DNA of 64,000 nt from PFJX01 sp040751755 (GCA_040751755.1 JBFMHC010000035.1:190278-254277), one strand, 5' to 3'. Shown: positions 32,241 to 40,187, numbered from the stretch's first letter. The notes: a model not told the origin generated them from the letters alone. Program-made: numbers and translations.

Positions 32241-33641
32241 ATGCGCATGACCCGACTTTCCCTGAATGCCCTGAGCGCCGCGCTGCTGTGCGCGGGCCTC
32301 GCGAATGCCCACGCGGGGACCTACTACGACCCGAGCAACGCCGCCAGCAACAGCGGCAAGACCAGCGGCTACGAGCTGTATCAGACCATCGGCTGCCCCG
32401 GCAAGGGGCTGTTCGACGCCTCGTGCGTCGCGGAACCCCCGGCCCCCGCGGCCAGGAAGCCCGCCCCCGCCTGCCCGCTGCCGGCCGGCGCCATCCCCGG
32501 CGACAAGATGCCGAGCAACGCCAAGGCCGGCCAGTGCTTCGCCAAGGTCGCCAAGCCGGCCACCTTCCGCACCGAGTCCGTGCGCAAGCTGGTCAAGGAG
32601 GCGAGCGAGCGTGTCGAGACCGTGCCGGCGGTCTACAAGACCGAGAAGGAGCGCGTCCTGGTCAAGGAGGCGGGGGAGCGCATCGAGATCGTGCCGCCCG
32701 TGTACAAGGCCGTGAAGGTGCGCGTGCAGAACGAGGAGGTCCAGGAGGTCGTGCCCGCCGTGTATGAGACGGTGAAGGAGCGCGTCCTGGTCAAGGAGGC
32801 CAGCGCCAGGCTGGAAGAGGTGCCCGCGGTGTACGAGACGGTCGAGGAAAAGGTGCTGGTCAGGCCGGCCTCCAAGAAGGCGATCGAGGTGCCTGCCGTG
32901 TATGAGACGGTGAGCGAGAAGAAGCTGGTGCGCGAGGCCTACACGACCTGGAAGCCCGGCACCCAGACGAACATCCAGAAGGTGGACGAGAAGACCGGCC
33001 AGGTGATGTGCCTGGTGGAGGTGCCGGCCGAGTACGAGACGGTCACCCGCCAGGTCGTGAAGACCCCGGCCTCGGTGCGCTACGAGGACATCCCCGCCGA
33101 ATACCAGACCGTGAAGAAGACCGTGCTGAAGAGCCCGGCCGGCACGCGCAAGGTCGAGATCCCCGCCGAGTATGCGGAGCGCGAGGTGACGAAGCTGGTG
33201 AAGCCCGCCACCACCGTGACCAAGGTGGTGCCGGTGGATTACGAGCGCGAGGTCATGACCATGGTCACGCCCGCCACCGAGAAGCGCGTGCCCATCCCCG
33301 CCGAATACACCGAGCGCGAGGTCACCAAGCTGGTCGCCCCGGCGCGCGAGATCCGCGTGCCCATCCCCGCGGAATATGCCGACATCCCGCAGGAGGTCAT
33401 GGTCTGCCCGGTGCAGGAATACTGGACCGAGATCCTCTGCGACGTGAATGCCACCCCGGCCAAGGTCGCGGAGATCCAAAAGGCGCTGAAGGCGGCCGGC
33501 TTCGATCCGGGTTCGGCCGGCGGCGAACTGGACGCGCCCACCATGGCCGCGATCGCCGCCTACCAGAAGGCCAAGGGTCTGCCCCAGGACGGCTATCTCG
33601 ACATGGCGACGGTGAAGTCCCTGGGCGTCTCCGCCAAGTAG
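32241..33641 (+). CDS. Exported peptidoglycan-binding protein with eleven VPAVYE-type repeats
   Basis: 466 residues; AAGGAG lies six bases before ATG 32241. Signal peptide LNALSAALLCAGLANAHA. A Cys/Pro-rich N-terminal part (two CxL/CF pairs) is followed from about residue 110 to 400 by eleven imperfect repeats of about 23 residues centred on V/I-P-A-V/E-Y-E and alternating with K-x-L-V-K-x-A motifs, likely a long beta structure. The C-terminus (about 405-466, KVAEIQKALKAAGFDPGS to DMATVKSLG) is a PG_binding_1 domain that anchors the protein to the cell wall. The 230 bases upstream show no clear promoter. A perfect terminator follows, so it is monocistronic. The role of the repeat region is unknown. 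Confidence 0.85.
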   Translation: MRMTRLSLNALSAALLCAGLANAHAGTYYDPSNAASNSGKTSGYELYQTIGCPGKGLFDASCVAEPPAPAARKPAPACPLPAGAIPGDKMPSNAKAGQCFAKVAKPATFRTESVRKLVKEASERVETVPAVYKTEKERVLVKEAGERIEIVPPVYKAVKVRVQNEEVQEVVPAVYETVKERVLVKEASARLEEVPAVYETVEEKVLVRPASKKAIEVPAVYETVSEKKLVREAYTTWKPGTQTNIQKVDEKTGQVMCLVEVPAEYETVTRQVVKTPASVRYEDIPAEYQTVKKTVLKSPAGTRKVEIPAEYAEREVTKLVKPATTVTKVVPVDYEREVMTMVTPATEKRVPIPAEYTEREVTKLVAPAREIRVPIPAEYADIPQEVMVCPVQEYWTEILCDVNATPAKVAEIQKALKAAGFDPGSAGGELDAPTMAAIAAYQKAKGLPQDGYLDMATVKSLGVSAK

Positions 33642-33677
33642 GCAGGCAAGCCCGCGCCGGGGGCATCCCGGGCGGTG

Positions 33678-33710
33678 AGGCGGCACGGTTTCTCCGTGCC
33701 GCCTTTTTTA
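33678..33710 (+). terminator. Rho-independent terminator after the peptidoglycan-binding protein gene
   Basis: Perfect 11-bp inverted repeat AGGCGGCACGG / CCGTGCCGCCT (33678-33688 and 33694-33704) with loop TTTCT, followed by six T residues. Confidence 0.93.
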
Positions 33711-33730
33711 TCCCTAGTCTAAATTGTTGG

Positions 33731-33769
33731 TTGATGGTCGCTCAGTAAATGAGAAAATAATCATTTACT
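33731..33769 (+). promoter_or_regulatory. Candidate soeABC promoter with a perfect 9-bp inverted repeat
   Basis: AGTAAATGA (33744-33752) and TCATTTACT (33761-33769) form a perfect inverted repeat with an 8-base AT-rich centre. TTGATG (33731-33736) and an A/T-rich -10 (AAAATA, 33754-33759) at 17-base spacing overlap it, so it may be an operator. It is AT-rich in a GC-rich surrounding and lies 46 bases before soeA. A weak terminator-like stem followed by TTCTTTTT is the alternative reading. Confidence 0.45.
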
Positions 33770-33815
33770 TCTTTTTGGCAGCCTCTCTTTTTCGGCGGCC
33801 GGATGTTGGAGCGAC

Positions 33816-36704
33816 ATGACACACAGCAACGAAACCTCTGTGCCGCACGAGGAGGTCCGCACCACGACCTGCTACATGTGCGCCTGCCGTTGCGGCATCA
33901 AGGTGCACCTGCAGAACGGCCAGGTGCGCTTCATCGAGGGCAACAGCGAACACCCGTTGAACCAGGGCGTGCTCTGCGCCAAGGGTTCCAGCGGCATCAT
34001 GAAGCAGTATTCCCCCGCGCGCCTGACCCAGCCGCTGCGCCGCAAGGCAGGCGCCGAGCGCGGCGCCGGCGAGTTCGAGCCGATCTCCTGGGACGAGGCC
34101 TTCGCCACCCTGGAAGAGCGCCTGGCCGGGATTCGCGCCACCGACCCGAAGAAGTTCGCCCTGTTCACCGGCCGCGACCAGATGCAGGCCCTCACCGGCC
34201 TGTTCGCGCGCCAGTTCGGCACGCCCAACTACGCGGCGCACGGCGGCTTCTGCTCCGTGAACATGGCGGCTGGCCTGATCTACACCATCGGCGGCTCGTT
34301 CTGGGAATTCGGCGGCCCCGACCTGGACCGCGCCAAGCTGTTCGTGATGATCGGCACGGCGGAGGACCACCACTCCAACCCGATGAAGATCGCCCTGTCC
34401 AAGTTCAAGCGCAACGGCGGCCGCTTCATCTCCATCAACCCGGTGCGCACCGGCTATTCCGCGATCGCCGACGAGTGGATTCCGATCAAGCCCGGCACCG
34501 ACGGCGCGCTGCTGCTCGCGCTGATCCACGAGATCATCAAGCAGGGCCTGTACGACCGCGACTTCCTGGTGCAGTACTCGAACGCCGCCGAGCTGGTGAA
34601 CCTGGACCCGGAGAGCCCCGAGTACGGCATGTTCGTGCGCTTCGAGGTGCCGCCGGAGGAAGGCTGTTTCGACCCGCAGAACAAGCTGTGGTGGGACCGC
34701 GAGATGGACCGTCCGGTGTCCACCCATACCCTCGGCGTCGACCCGCGCCTGCTGGGCGAGTTCAAGCTCTCCGACGGCACGCCGGTGAAACCGTCGTTCC
34801 AGATGCTGAAGGAGCGGGTCGAGCGCTACACCCCCGAATGGGCCGCCGGCATCACCGGCATCGACGCCGGCACGATCCGCCGCCTGGCGCACGAGATGGG
34901 CGTGACCGCGCGCGACCAGAAGATCGAACTGCCGATCGCCTGGACCGACGTGTGGGACAACGAGCACCAGAGCATCACCGGCAACCCGGTGGCCTTCCAC
35001 GCCATGCGCGGCCTGGCGGCGCACTCCAACGGCTTCCACACGATCCGCGCCCTGGGCATCCTGATGTCCATCCTCGGCACCATCGACCGGCCCGGCGGCT
35101 TCCGCCACAAGGCGCCGTTCCCGCGCCCCATCCCGCCCTGCCCCAAGACCCCGACCGGTCCCGAGGGGGTGCGTCCCGATACGCCGCTGGACGGCATGCC
35201 GCTGGGCTGGCCGGCCGACCCGGACGACCTGTTCGTGGACGACGCGGGCGAGCCGGTGCGCATCGACAAGGCCTTCTCCTGGGAGTATCCGCTCTCCGTG
35301 CACGGCCTGATGCACAACGTCATCACCAACGCCTGGCGCGGCGATCCCTACAAGATCGACACCCTGCTCATCTTCATGGCCAACATGTCGTGGAACTCCA
35401 CCATGAACGCCGAGCAGGTGCGCAAGATGCTCAACGACAAGGACGGGAACGGCGAGTACAAGATCCCCTTCCTGGTGGTCGCCGACGCCTTCCAGTCGGA
35501 GATGACCGCCTTCGCCGACCTGATCCTGCCGGACACCACCTATCTGGAACGGCATGACGTGATGTCCATGCTCGACCGGCCGATCTCCGAGTTCGACGGA
35601 CCCGTGGATTCCGTGCGCATCCCCGTGCTGCCGCCCACCGGCGAGTGCCGCCCGTTCCAGGAGGTGCTGATCGAACTGGGTTCGCGTCTCAAGCTGCCCG
35701 CCTTCACCGACAAGGAAGGCAAGCGCAAGTACCGCGACTACCCGGACTTCATCGTCAACTTCGAGACCGCGCCGGGTTCCGGCATCGGCTTCCTCGGCGG
35801 CTGGCGCGGCAAGGGCGGTGAGAAGTCGATGAAGGGCGAGCCGAACCCGAACCAGTGGCAGATGTACGAGCAGAACAACTGCGTGTTCCACTATCACCTG
35901 CCCAAGTCCTACCAGTACATGCGCAACTGGAACCAGGGCTACCTGCAGTGGGCGCAGGCGCACGGCATGACGCGCCACACCGAGCCGATCAACCTGCACA
36001 TCTATTCCGAGGTGCTGCAGAAGTTCCGTCTCGCCGCGCAGGGCAAGACCGACGGCAAGCAGCCGCCGGCGCACCTGAAGAAGCGCATCGAGACCTACTT
36101 CGACCCGCTGCCGTTCTACTACGAGCCCCTGGAAGCCACGCTCTCGGACAAGCACAAGTACCCGCTCAACGCGGTGACGCAGCGGCCCATGGCGATGTAC
36201 CACTCCTGGGACAGCCAGAACGCCTGGCTGCGCCAGATCCACGCCTACAACTACCTGTACGTGAATCCCAGGACCGCTGCCGCGCAGGGCATCGCCGACG
36301 ACGACTGGATCTGGGTGGAAAGCCAGTGGGGCAAGGTGCGCTGCATGGCGCGCCTGTCCGAGGCGGTGGAGCCGGGCACGGTGTGGACCTGGAACGCCAT
36401 CGGCAAGGCCGCCGGCGCCTGGAACCTGGACAAGGACGCGAACGAGTGCAAGCAGGGCTTCCTGCTCAACCACGTGATCTCCGAGGAACTGCCGCCCACG
36501 GATGCGGGCGAACATCTGTCCAACTCCGACCCCGTCACCGGCCAGGCGGCCTGGTATGACGTGCGCGTGCGCATCTACAAGGCGGAGGAAGGCGCGCACG
36601 AGACCTGGCCGCAGTTCCAGCCCGTGCCCGCCGCCCCCGGCACGCCGCCGCGCCGCAAGTGGCAGAGCTATTTCGCCGGCAAGTTCAAAGGAGACGGCAA
36701 ATGA
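33816..36704 (+). CDS. soeA: Sulfite dehydrogenase (quinone), molybdopterin catalytic subunit
   Basis: 962 residues, a DMSO-reductase-family molybdoenzyme without a Tat or Sec signal, so cytoplasmic as expected for SoeA. The N-terminal iron-sulfur motif is TTTCYMCACRCGIKV with the fourth Cys in QGVLCAKGSSG. Molybdopterin-binding blocks follow (LFTGRDQMQALTG, SFWEFGGPDLDRAKLFVMIG, RFISINPVRTGYS), and the C-terminal dinucleotide-binding domain is near 780-950. SoeABC oxidises sulfite to sulfate and feeds electrons into the quinone pool. GGAG lies four bases before the ATG. The order soeA-soeB-soeC is standard; the fccAB pair 11 kb away supports sulfur oxidation. A polysulfide/thiosulfate reductase homologue is the main alternative, made less likely by the missing signal peptide. 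Confidence 0.88.
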   Translation: MTHSNETSVPHEEVRTTTCYMCACRCGIKVHLQNGQVRFIEGNSEHPLNQGVLCAKGSSGIMKQYSPARLTQPLRRKAGAERGAGEFEPISWDEAFATLEERLAGIRATDPKKFALFTGRDQMQALTGLFARQFGTPNYAAHGGFCSVNMAAGLIYTIGGSFWEFGGPDLDRAKLFVMIGTAEDHHSNPMKIALSKFKRNGGRFISINPVRTGYSAIADEWIPIKPGTDGALLLALIHEIIKQGLYDRDFLVQYSNAAELVNLDPESPEYGMFVRFEVPPEEGCFDPQNKLWWDREMDRPVSTHTLGVDPRLLGEFKLSDGTPVKPSFQMLKERVERYTPEWAAGITGIDAGTIRRLAHEMGVTARDQKIELPIAWTDVWDNEHQSITGNPVAFHAMRGLAAHSNGFHTIRALGILMSILGTIDRPGGFRHKAPFPRPIPPCPKTPTGPEGVRPDTPLDGMPLGWPADPDDLFVDDAGEPVRIDKAFSWEYPLSVHGLMHNVITNAWRGDPYKIDTLLIFMANMSWNSTMNAEQVRKMLNDKDGNGEYKIPFLVVADAFQSEMTAFADLILPDTTYLERHDVMSMLDRPISEFDGPVDSVRIPVLPPTGECRPFQEVLIELGSRLKLPAFTDKEGKRKYRDYPDFIVNFETAPGSGIGFLGGWRGKGGEKSMKGEPNPNQWQMYEQNNCVFHYHLPKSYQYMRNWNQGYLQWAQAHGMTRHTEPINLHIYSEVLQKFRLAAQGKTDGKQPPAHLKKRIETYFDPLPFYYEPLEATLSDKHKYPLNAVTQRPMAMYHSWDSQNAWLRQIHAYNYLYVNPRTAAAQGIADDDWIWVESQWGKVRCMARLSEAVEPGTVWTWNAIGKAAGAWNLDKDANECKQGFLLNHVISEELPPTDAGEHLSNSDPVTGQAAWYDVRVRIYKAEEGAHETWPQFQPVPAAPGTPPRRKWQSYFAGKFKGDGK

Positions 36705-36765
36705 GCCCCCAAACTCACATTCGTTCGCTGCCCCCCGAGGGGGCGTGTGCCTCCCTTGAGGCTGC
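36701..36765 (+). repeat. Dispersed betaproteobacterial intergenic repeat between soeA and soeB
   Basis: The gap starts ATGAGCCCCCAAACTCAC and continues with CGCTGCCCCCCGAGGGGGCG, a G/C hairpin. I recall this motif as a common dispersed sequence in Comamonadaceae-like genomes; that is from memory, not a search. It ends just before the AGGAGG ribosome site of soeB. Confidence 0.5.
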
Positions 36766-36780
36766 TCGTCAGGAGGCACT

Positions 36781-37506
36781 ATGAGCCAACTTGCCCTGGT
36801 CATCGACCTCAACGTCTGCGTCGGCTGCCACGCCTGCGTGACCTCGTGCAAGCAGTGGAACACCTCCGGCCAGGCCGGCCCGCTGTTCGACGACAACCCC
36901 TACGGCAAGGACCCCACCGGCACCTTCTTCAACCGGGTGCAGACCTATGAGGTGGGCGAATTCCCGTGCACCGAGACCCTCCACTTCCCGAAGTCCTGCC
37001 TGCATTGCGAGGACGCGCCTTGCGTGCCGGTGTGCCCCACCGGCGCCAGCTACAAGCGCAAGGAGGACGGCATCGTCCTGGTGGACTACGACAAGTGCAT
37101 CGGCTGCAAGTACTGCTCCTGGGCCTGTCCCTACGGCGCGCGCGAGTTCGACGAGAACCAGAAGGTGATGAAGAAGTGCACCCTCTGCGTCGACCGCATC
37201 TACGACCAGAGCATCCCCGAGGACCGCCGCAAGCCGGCCTGCGTGATCTCCTGCCCGACCAGCGCGCGCCTGTTCGGCGACGTGCACGACCCGGAGTCCG
37301 AGGTCTCGATCGCGATCCGCGAGAGCGGCGGCTACCAGCTCATGCCCGAGTGGGGCACCAAGCCGGCCAACCACTATCTGCCGCGGCGCAAGACCAAGAT
37401 GCGCATCCACGAGGACGAGCTGGTGCGCGCCGACAACCCGCTCAAGAAGGAAGACATCCGCCACGAGTCCAGCAAGGACGTCACCCTCGACGACTGGCTG
37501 ATGTAA
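36781..37506 (+). CDS. soeB: Sulfite dehydrogenase, iron-sulfur subunit
   Basis: 241 residues, no signal peptide. Four ferredoxin-type cysteine clusters are visible: CVGCHACVTSCKQWN, CLHCEDAPCVPVCPTGAS, CIGCKYCSWACPYGARE, and CTLCVDRI with CVISCPTSA. These would hold four [4Fe-4S] centres linking the molybdenum subunit to the membrane subunit, as in DmsB/PsrB-type proteins. AGGAGG lies four bases before the ATG. The gap from soeA is 76 bases and holds a dispersed repeat; the gap to soeC is 142 bases and holds another, so the operon carries two repeat insertions without loss of any gene. Confidence 0.92.
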   Translation: MSQLALVIDLNVCVGCHACVTSCKQWNTSGQAGPLFDDNPYGKDPTGTFFNRVQTYEVGEFPCTETLHFPKSCLHCEDAPCVPVCPTGASYKRKEDGIVLVDYDKCIGCKYCSWACPYGAREFDENQKVMKKCTLCVDRIYDQSIPEDRRKPACVISCPTSARLFGDVHDPESEVSIAIRESGGYQLMPEWGTKPANHYLPRRKTKMRIHEDELVRADNPLKKEDIRHESSKDVTLDDWLM

Positions 37507-37515
37507 GCACCCATA

Positions 37516-37620
37516 CCCTCCCCCGACGGGGGAGGGTGGCGAAGCCGGGAGAGGGCGACGCCCGCCAGGGCGTCCTGCGGACGCCGCCCTCTCCCTGCCC
37601 TCTCCCGCTGGGAGAGGGGG
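37516..37620 (+). repeat. REP-like palindromic element between soeB and soeC
   Basis: Three hairpins in 105 bases: CCCTCCCCC/GGGGGAGGG (37516-37536), a long central stem GGAGAGGGCG/CGCCCTCTCC, and CCCTCTCCC/GGGAGAGGG (37598-37618), the outer two with 3-base loops. This is the CCCTCTCCC...GGGAGAGGG type of extragenic palindrome common in proteobacteria. In an operon such structures can stabilise or attenuate the message. Confidence 0.8.
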
Positions 37621-37648
37621 AAACAGACCGCGAATTGGAGTTGAAACG

Positions 37649-38620
37649 ATGCATCCCGCTTTTTCCGTGATCTTCCTGACCACCCTGATCGGCGTGGGTC
37701 AGGGCCTGTTCCTGGCCCTGTTCTCCAGCCAGGCCTACACCGTGGTGAACGTGCTGCCCAGCCAGGGCGGCAGCTACTATGCCCTCGGCGGTGCGATCGC
37801 GCTGGGCTTCCTGGTCGCCGGCCTGGTGGCCTCCTTCTTCCACCTCGGCCACCCGGAGCGCGCCTGGCGCGCCGCCAGCCAGTGGCGCACCTCCTGGCTG
37901 TCGCGCGAGGTCATCGTCCTGCCGCTGGTCATGGGCCTGGTGTTCCTCTACGCGGTGGTGAACGGTCTCGGTCTCGACCTCGACCTCTACGGCCTGGGCG
38001 TCGCCGGCCAGCTGCCCCTGAGCCTGGGCGTGCTGGGCGTGTTCGCCACCCTGCTGCTGTTCCTCTGCACCGGCATGATCTACGCGGCGATCAAGTTCCT
38101 GCAGGAATGGGCCACGCCGCTGACGCCGCTCAACTACTTCCTGCTCGGCACCGCCTCCGGCTTCAGCTTCGCCGCCGCCTTTGCCGCGCAGGCCGCGCCG
38201 GAGCTCATGCCCTTCTACGCGGGGTGGGCCATCACCCTGACCGTGGTGGGCCTGCTGTCGCGCAGCGCCTCGCTGATCCGCAATGCGCGCCTGAAGCGCA
38301 AGTCGACGATCCAGACCGCCATCGGCGTGCGCCACAACAAGGTGCAGCAGCGCTCCATGGGCATGATGGGCGGCTCCTACAACACGCGCGAATACTTCCA
38401 TGGCCGCACCCTGGCCTTCATGAAGTCGGTGAAGTGGATCTTCCTGGTCCTGGCCTTCCCGGTGCCGGTGGCCCTGATCTGGGCGGGCATGGTCGATGGC
38501 AACGCCGGCCTGTTGATGGTCGGCTTCGGCGTGCAGTACGTGGGCCTGCTGTTCGAGCGCTGGTTCTTCTTCGCCCAGGCCAACCACCCGCAGAACCTGT
38601 ATTACCAGGTGGTGGGCTGA
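37649..38620 (+). CDS. soeC: Sulfite dehydrogenase, membrane anchor subunit (DmsC-like)
   Basis: 323 residues with about eight membrane helices (first at HPAFSVIFLTTLIGVGQGLF). Conserved short motifs FFHLGHPERAWRA and SWLSREV are typical of the DmsC family, and LFERWFFFAQANHPQN ends the protein. It anchors SoeAB to the inner face of the membrane and passes electrons to quinone. GGAG lies eight bases before the ATG. A terminator stands 49 bases after the stop and closes the operon. Confidence 0.9.
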   Translation: MHPAFSVIFLTTLIGVGQGLFLALFSSQAYTVVNVLPSQGGSYYALGGAIALGFLVAGLVASFFHLGHPERAWRAASQWRTSWLSREVIVLPLVMGLVFLYAVVNGLGLDLDLYGLGVAGQLPLSLGVLGVFATLLLFLCTGMIYAAIKFLQEWATPLTPLNYFLLGTASGFSFAAAFAAQAAPELMPFYAGWAITLTVVGLLSRSASLIRNARLKRKSTIQTAIGVRHNKVQQRSMGMMGGSYNTREYFHGRTLAFMKSVKWIFLVLAFPVPVALIWAGMVDGNAGLLMVGFGVQYVGLLFERWFFFAQANHPQNLYYQVVG

Positions 38621-38668
38621 GTCCAGTCCATGTCGCACGCGGCCGCATCACACAAGCGGCAACGTTGG

Positions 38669-38696
38669 AAGGGCGGGTGATTCCCGCCCTTTTTTA
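38669..38696 (+). terminator. Rho-independent terminator of soeABC
   Basis: Nine-base stem AAGGGCGGG / CCCGCCCTT (38669-38677 and 38683-38691), loop TGATT, followed by a run of T. It abuts the stop of the convergent small membrane protein gene. Confidence 0.9.
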
Positions 38697-39062
38697 TTTC
38701 CGCCCGCGGCCCCGGATGCTGTATCCGATGAGGATGAGCAGCCCCACGCCGACGGTGACATAGAAAACCAGCGCCTGGTCCGACAGGCCGAGGAAATTGA
38801 TCGGCAGGCCGAGCCGGCAGCCCAGCGGGTAAAGGACGAGCGCGACACACAGGCCGACGAGGGTCGCGAACGAACTGCGTAGATCGCGCCGAATCCGGCT
38901 GCGCATCATCTCGTAGGGGAGATCCCGGATCTTCTCCTTGGGGACGTTCTTGAAGAGATGGTGCCCGCCGTTCCGCCCCAGCGTGAAATGCACCAGCAGG
39001 GCAGGGATGAAAACAACCAGCAGCAGCGCCAAGATTACCGAGCCCGTACCCCAATCCGCCAT
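38694..39062 (-). CDS. Small membrane protein of unknown function
   Basis: 122 residues from ATG 39062, with GGAG eight bases upstream; the longer open frame to 39557 has no support. Three hydrophobic segments at about 8-28, 66-86 and 96-116. A basic loop between the first two (KNVPKEKIRDLPYEMMRSRIRRDLR) is probably cytoplasmic. No family is recognised. It lies convergent with soeABC and 217 bases from the divergently oriented PEP-CTERM gene, with the sigma-54-like site between them. Confidence 0.7.
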   Translation of the reverse strand: MADWGTGSVILALLLVVFIPALLVHFTLGRNGGHHLFKNVPKEKIRDLPYEMMRSRIRRDLRSSFATLVGLCVALVLYPLGCRLGLPINFLGLSDQALVFYVTVGVGLLILIGYSIRGRGRK

Positions 39063-39222
39063 GGCCTGATCTCCTCGAGTGTGGCAATTGCACCCAGCTG
39101 ATTCACATGGCTTGTCTGCATGGGCGGCAATAACCATGTGGGAGTGTCGGTAAATTTTACGTCTTCCGGAGGCGTTGCCCGTGCCGAAGTGTAACGGCTT
39201 GATTTCTGGGCGAAAAAAAGTC

Positions 39223-39238
39223 TGGCACAAGGAATGCT
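39223..39238 (+). promoter_or_regulatory. Sigma-54 (RpoN)-like promoter of the PEP-CTERM gene
   Basis: TGGCACAAGGAATGCT matches the -24/-12 consensus TGGCAC-N6-TGCW with the required ten bases between GG and GC. Predicted transcription start is near 39249, 31 bases before GTG 39280. PEP-CTERM genes in several betaproteobacteria are known RpoN/PrsR targets. Confidence 0.7.
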
Positions 39239-39279
39239 TGTGTCGGCTAGATGACAATGCTCTGCTAAGGAGAAATTCC

Positions 39280-39945
39280 GTGAACTCAAAATCCGCCCTG
39301 CCAGCGGCCTTCTTGTTGGCGCTGGCAACCAGTCTGTACATTCCCGTTGCGCAAGCCACGCTGATCGTGTCGGGTACCAGCGACAGCGGGCTCGTCGGCG
39401 AGCATCTGCAACCCACGCTGACCGTGTCCAGCGATGAGGCTTCTCCTGACGAGGTGGACCTGGGGCATATCTCGGCTTGGGATTTCAAGCTGGATTGGGG
39501 CGCAGCGCCGCTGAGCCTGAATGTCGCAGGCTCCTCCATGACCATCGGCGGCAACACCTACGCGCTGTCCGATTTGTTCAATCTGCTCGACCCGACCGCT
39601 ACCGAGGTCCTTGAGACGTCCGGTGCGGGCTTCTACACCTTTTCCTGGTTTGATAGCGATGTGAGCGGTGCCTTCGACATGACGGGGGGCTTTGCCTTCA
39701 CGGCCGATTTCGTGGCCTCCACGCCCGGCACGTATGCCATCACCTTCGGGCCGCAGTCCGTGGCGTCTTCGCTGCTGGATGAGCAGTTCCTGCAGTTTGA
39801 CTATGCCGAGGTTTCGCAGGGGCAAGGCGCCATGCAAGTCACCGCCCGTCCCCAGCCGACGCCCGCCCCCGAGCCCGATGTGCTGGCATTGGTGGTGGGT
39901 GGTTTTGCCGCGCTGGGGTTTGCGCGTCGCCGTCGCGGGACTTGA
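39280..39945 (+). CDS. PEP-CTERM exported protein
   Basis: 221 residues from GTG 39280, chosen because AAGGAG lies seven bases before it. Signal peptide SALPAAFLLALATSLYIPVAQA. The mature domain begins TLIVSGTSDSGLVGEHLQP and is beta-rich with few charged residues, a common PEP-CTERM passenger type. The C-terminus PAPEPDVLALVVGGFAALGF followed by ARRRRGT is the sorting signal (Pro-Glu-Pro, hydrophobic helix, Arg cluster) recognised by exosortase. No exosortase (xrt/epsH) gene lies in the window. A sigma-54-like promoter precedes it. The protein is likely exposed on or released from the cell surface, perhaps in floc or biofilm matrix. Confidence 0.88.
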   Translation: MNSKSALPAAFLLALATSLYIPVAQATLIVSGTSDSGLVGEHLQPTLTVSSDEASPDEVDLGHISAWDFKLDWGAAPLSLNVAGSSMTIGGNTYALSDLFNLLDPTATEVLETSGAGFYTFSWFDSDVSGAFDMTGGFAFTADFVASTPGTYAITFGPQSVASSLLDEQFLQFDYAEVSQGQGAMQVTARPQPTPAPEPDVLALVVGGFAALGFARRRRGT

Positions 39946-39974
39946 TCGGGATCATTCCTGTAACGGGTTGGGTG

Positions 39975-40004
39975 GTATTTAAATACCCCATCCGGGTAGT
40001 ATTT
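39975..40004 (+). promoter_or_regulatory. Operator-like cluster of three GTATTT/AAATAC half-sites
   Basis: GTATTT (39975-39980) directly abuts AAATAC (39981-39986), giving a perfect palindrome GGTATTTAAATACC; a third GTATTT follows at 39999-40004, and CCC...GGG lies between. The arrangement looks like a dimeric-regulator binding site for the downstream gene. Confidence 0.4.
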
Positions 40005-40095
40005 ATGCCCTATCCTTGTGGGCAGAATTTGCGCAAGGCAAGAAAAATAACGAACTGCGGTAACTTTTTCTGCCCTGCTCAATGGGCAGGCGGCC

Positions 40096-40187
40096 GTAAC
40101 TGTTTGTAAGGATTGCTAAGGCTACACCCGTCGCGAGGCGGGGTCGGAAAGCTGCGGGCCTCTGTTAGGAGGCAGCCGGGTTGCCAT
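40096..40187 (+). ncRNA. Probable c-di-GMP-I (GEMM) riboswitch upstream of the giant surface-protein gene
   Basis: Within the 446-base gap 39946-40391. A stem CCCGTC/GGCGGG (40127-40132, 40137-40142) closed by the GNRA loop GCGA is flanked by AAGGC and GGAAAGC, like the first GEMM helix. A second stem GCCTC/GAGGC (40158-40162, 40169-40173) is followed by AGCCGGGTTGCC, the conserved 3' end of the aptamer. A GTAAC/GTTGC pairing could close the fold. The 5' part deviates from the best consensus, so a degenerate or variant aptamer is possible. Downstream of 40190 two G/C hairpins and about 200 bases of untranslated leader reach ATG 40392; the rest of the gap holds nothing else recognisable. Confidence 0.65.

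Noticed and set aside
33765..36896. A 1,043-codon minus-strand frame opposite soeA.
   Set aside because: SoeA cysteine and molybdopterin motifs fix the plus strand as coding.
40020..40035. A second sigma-54-like sequence, GGGCAGAATTTGCGCA, before the riboswitch.
   Set aside because: GG and GC are ten bases apart, but the -24 lacks the leading T and the -12 reads GCGCA instead of TTGCA. Too weak to list as a promoter.
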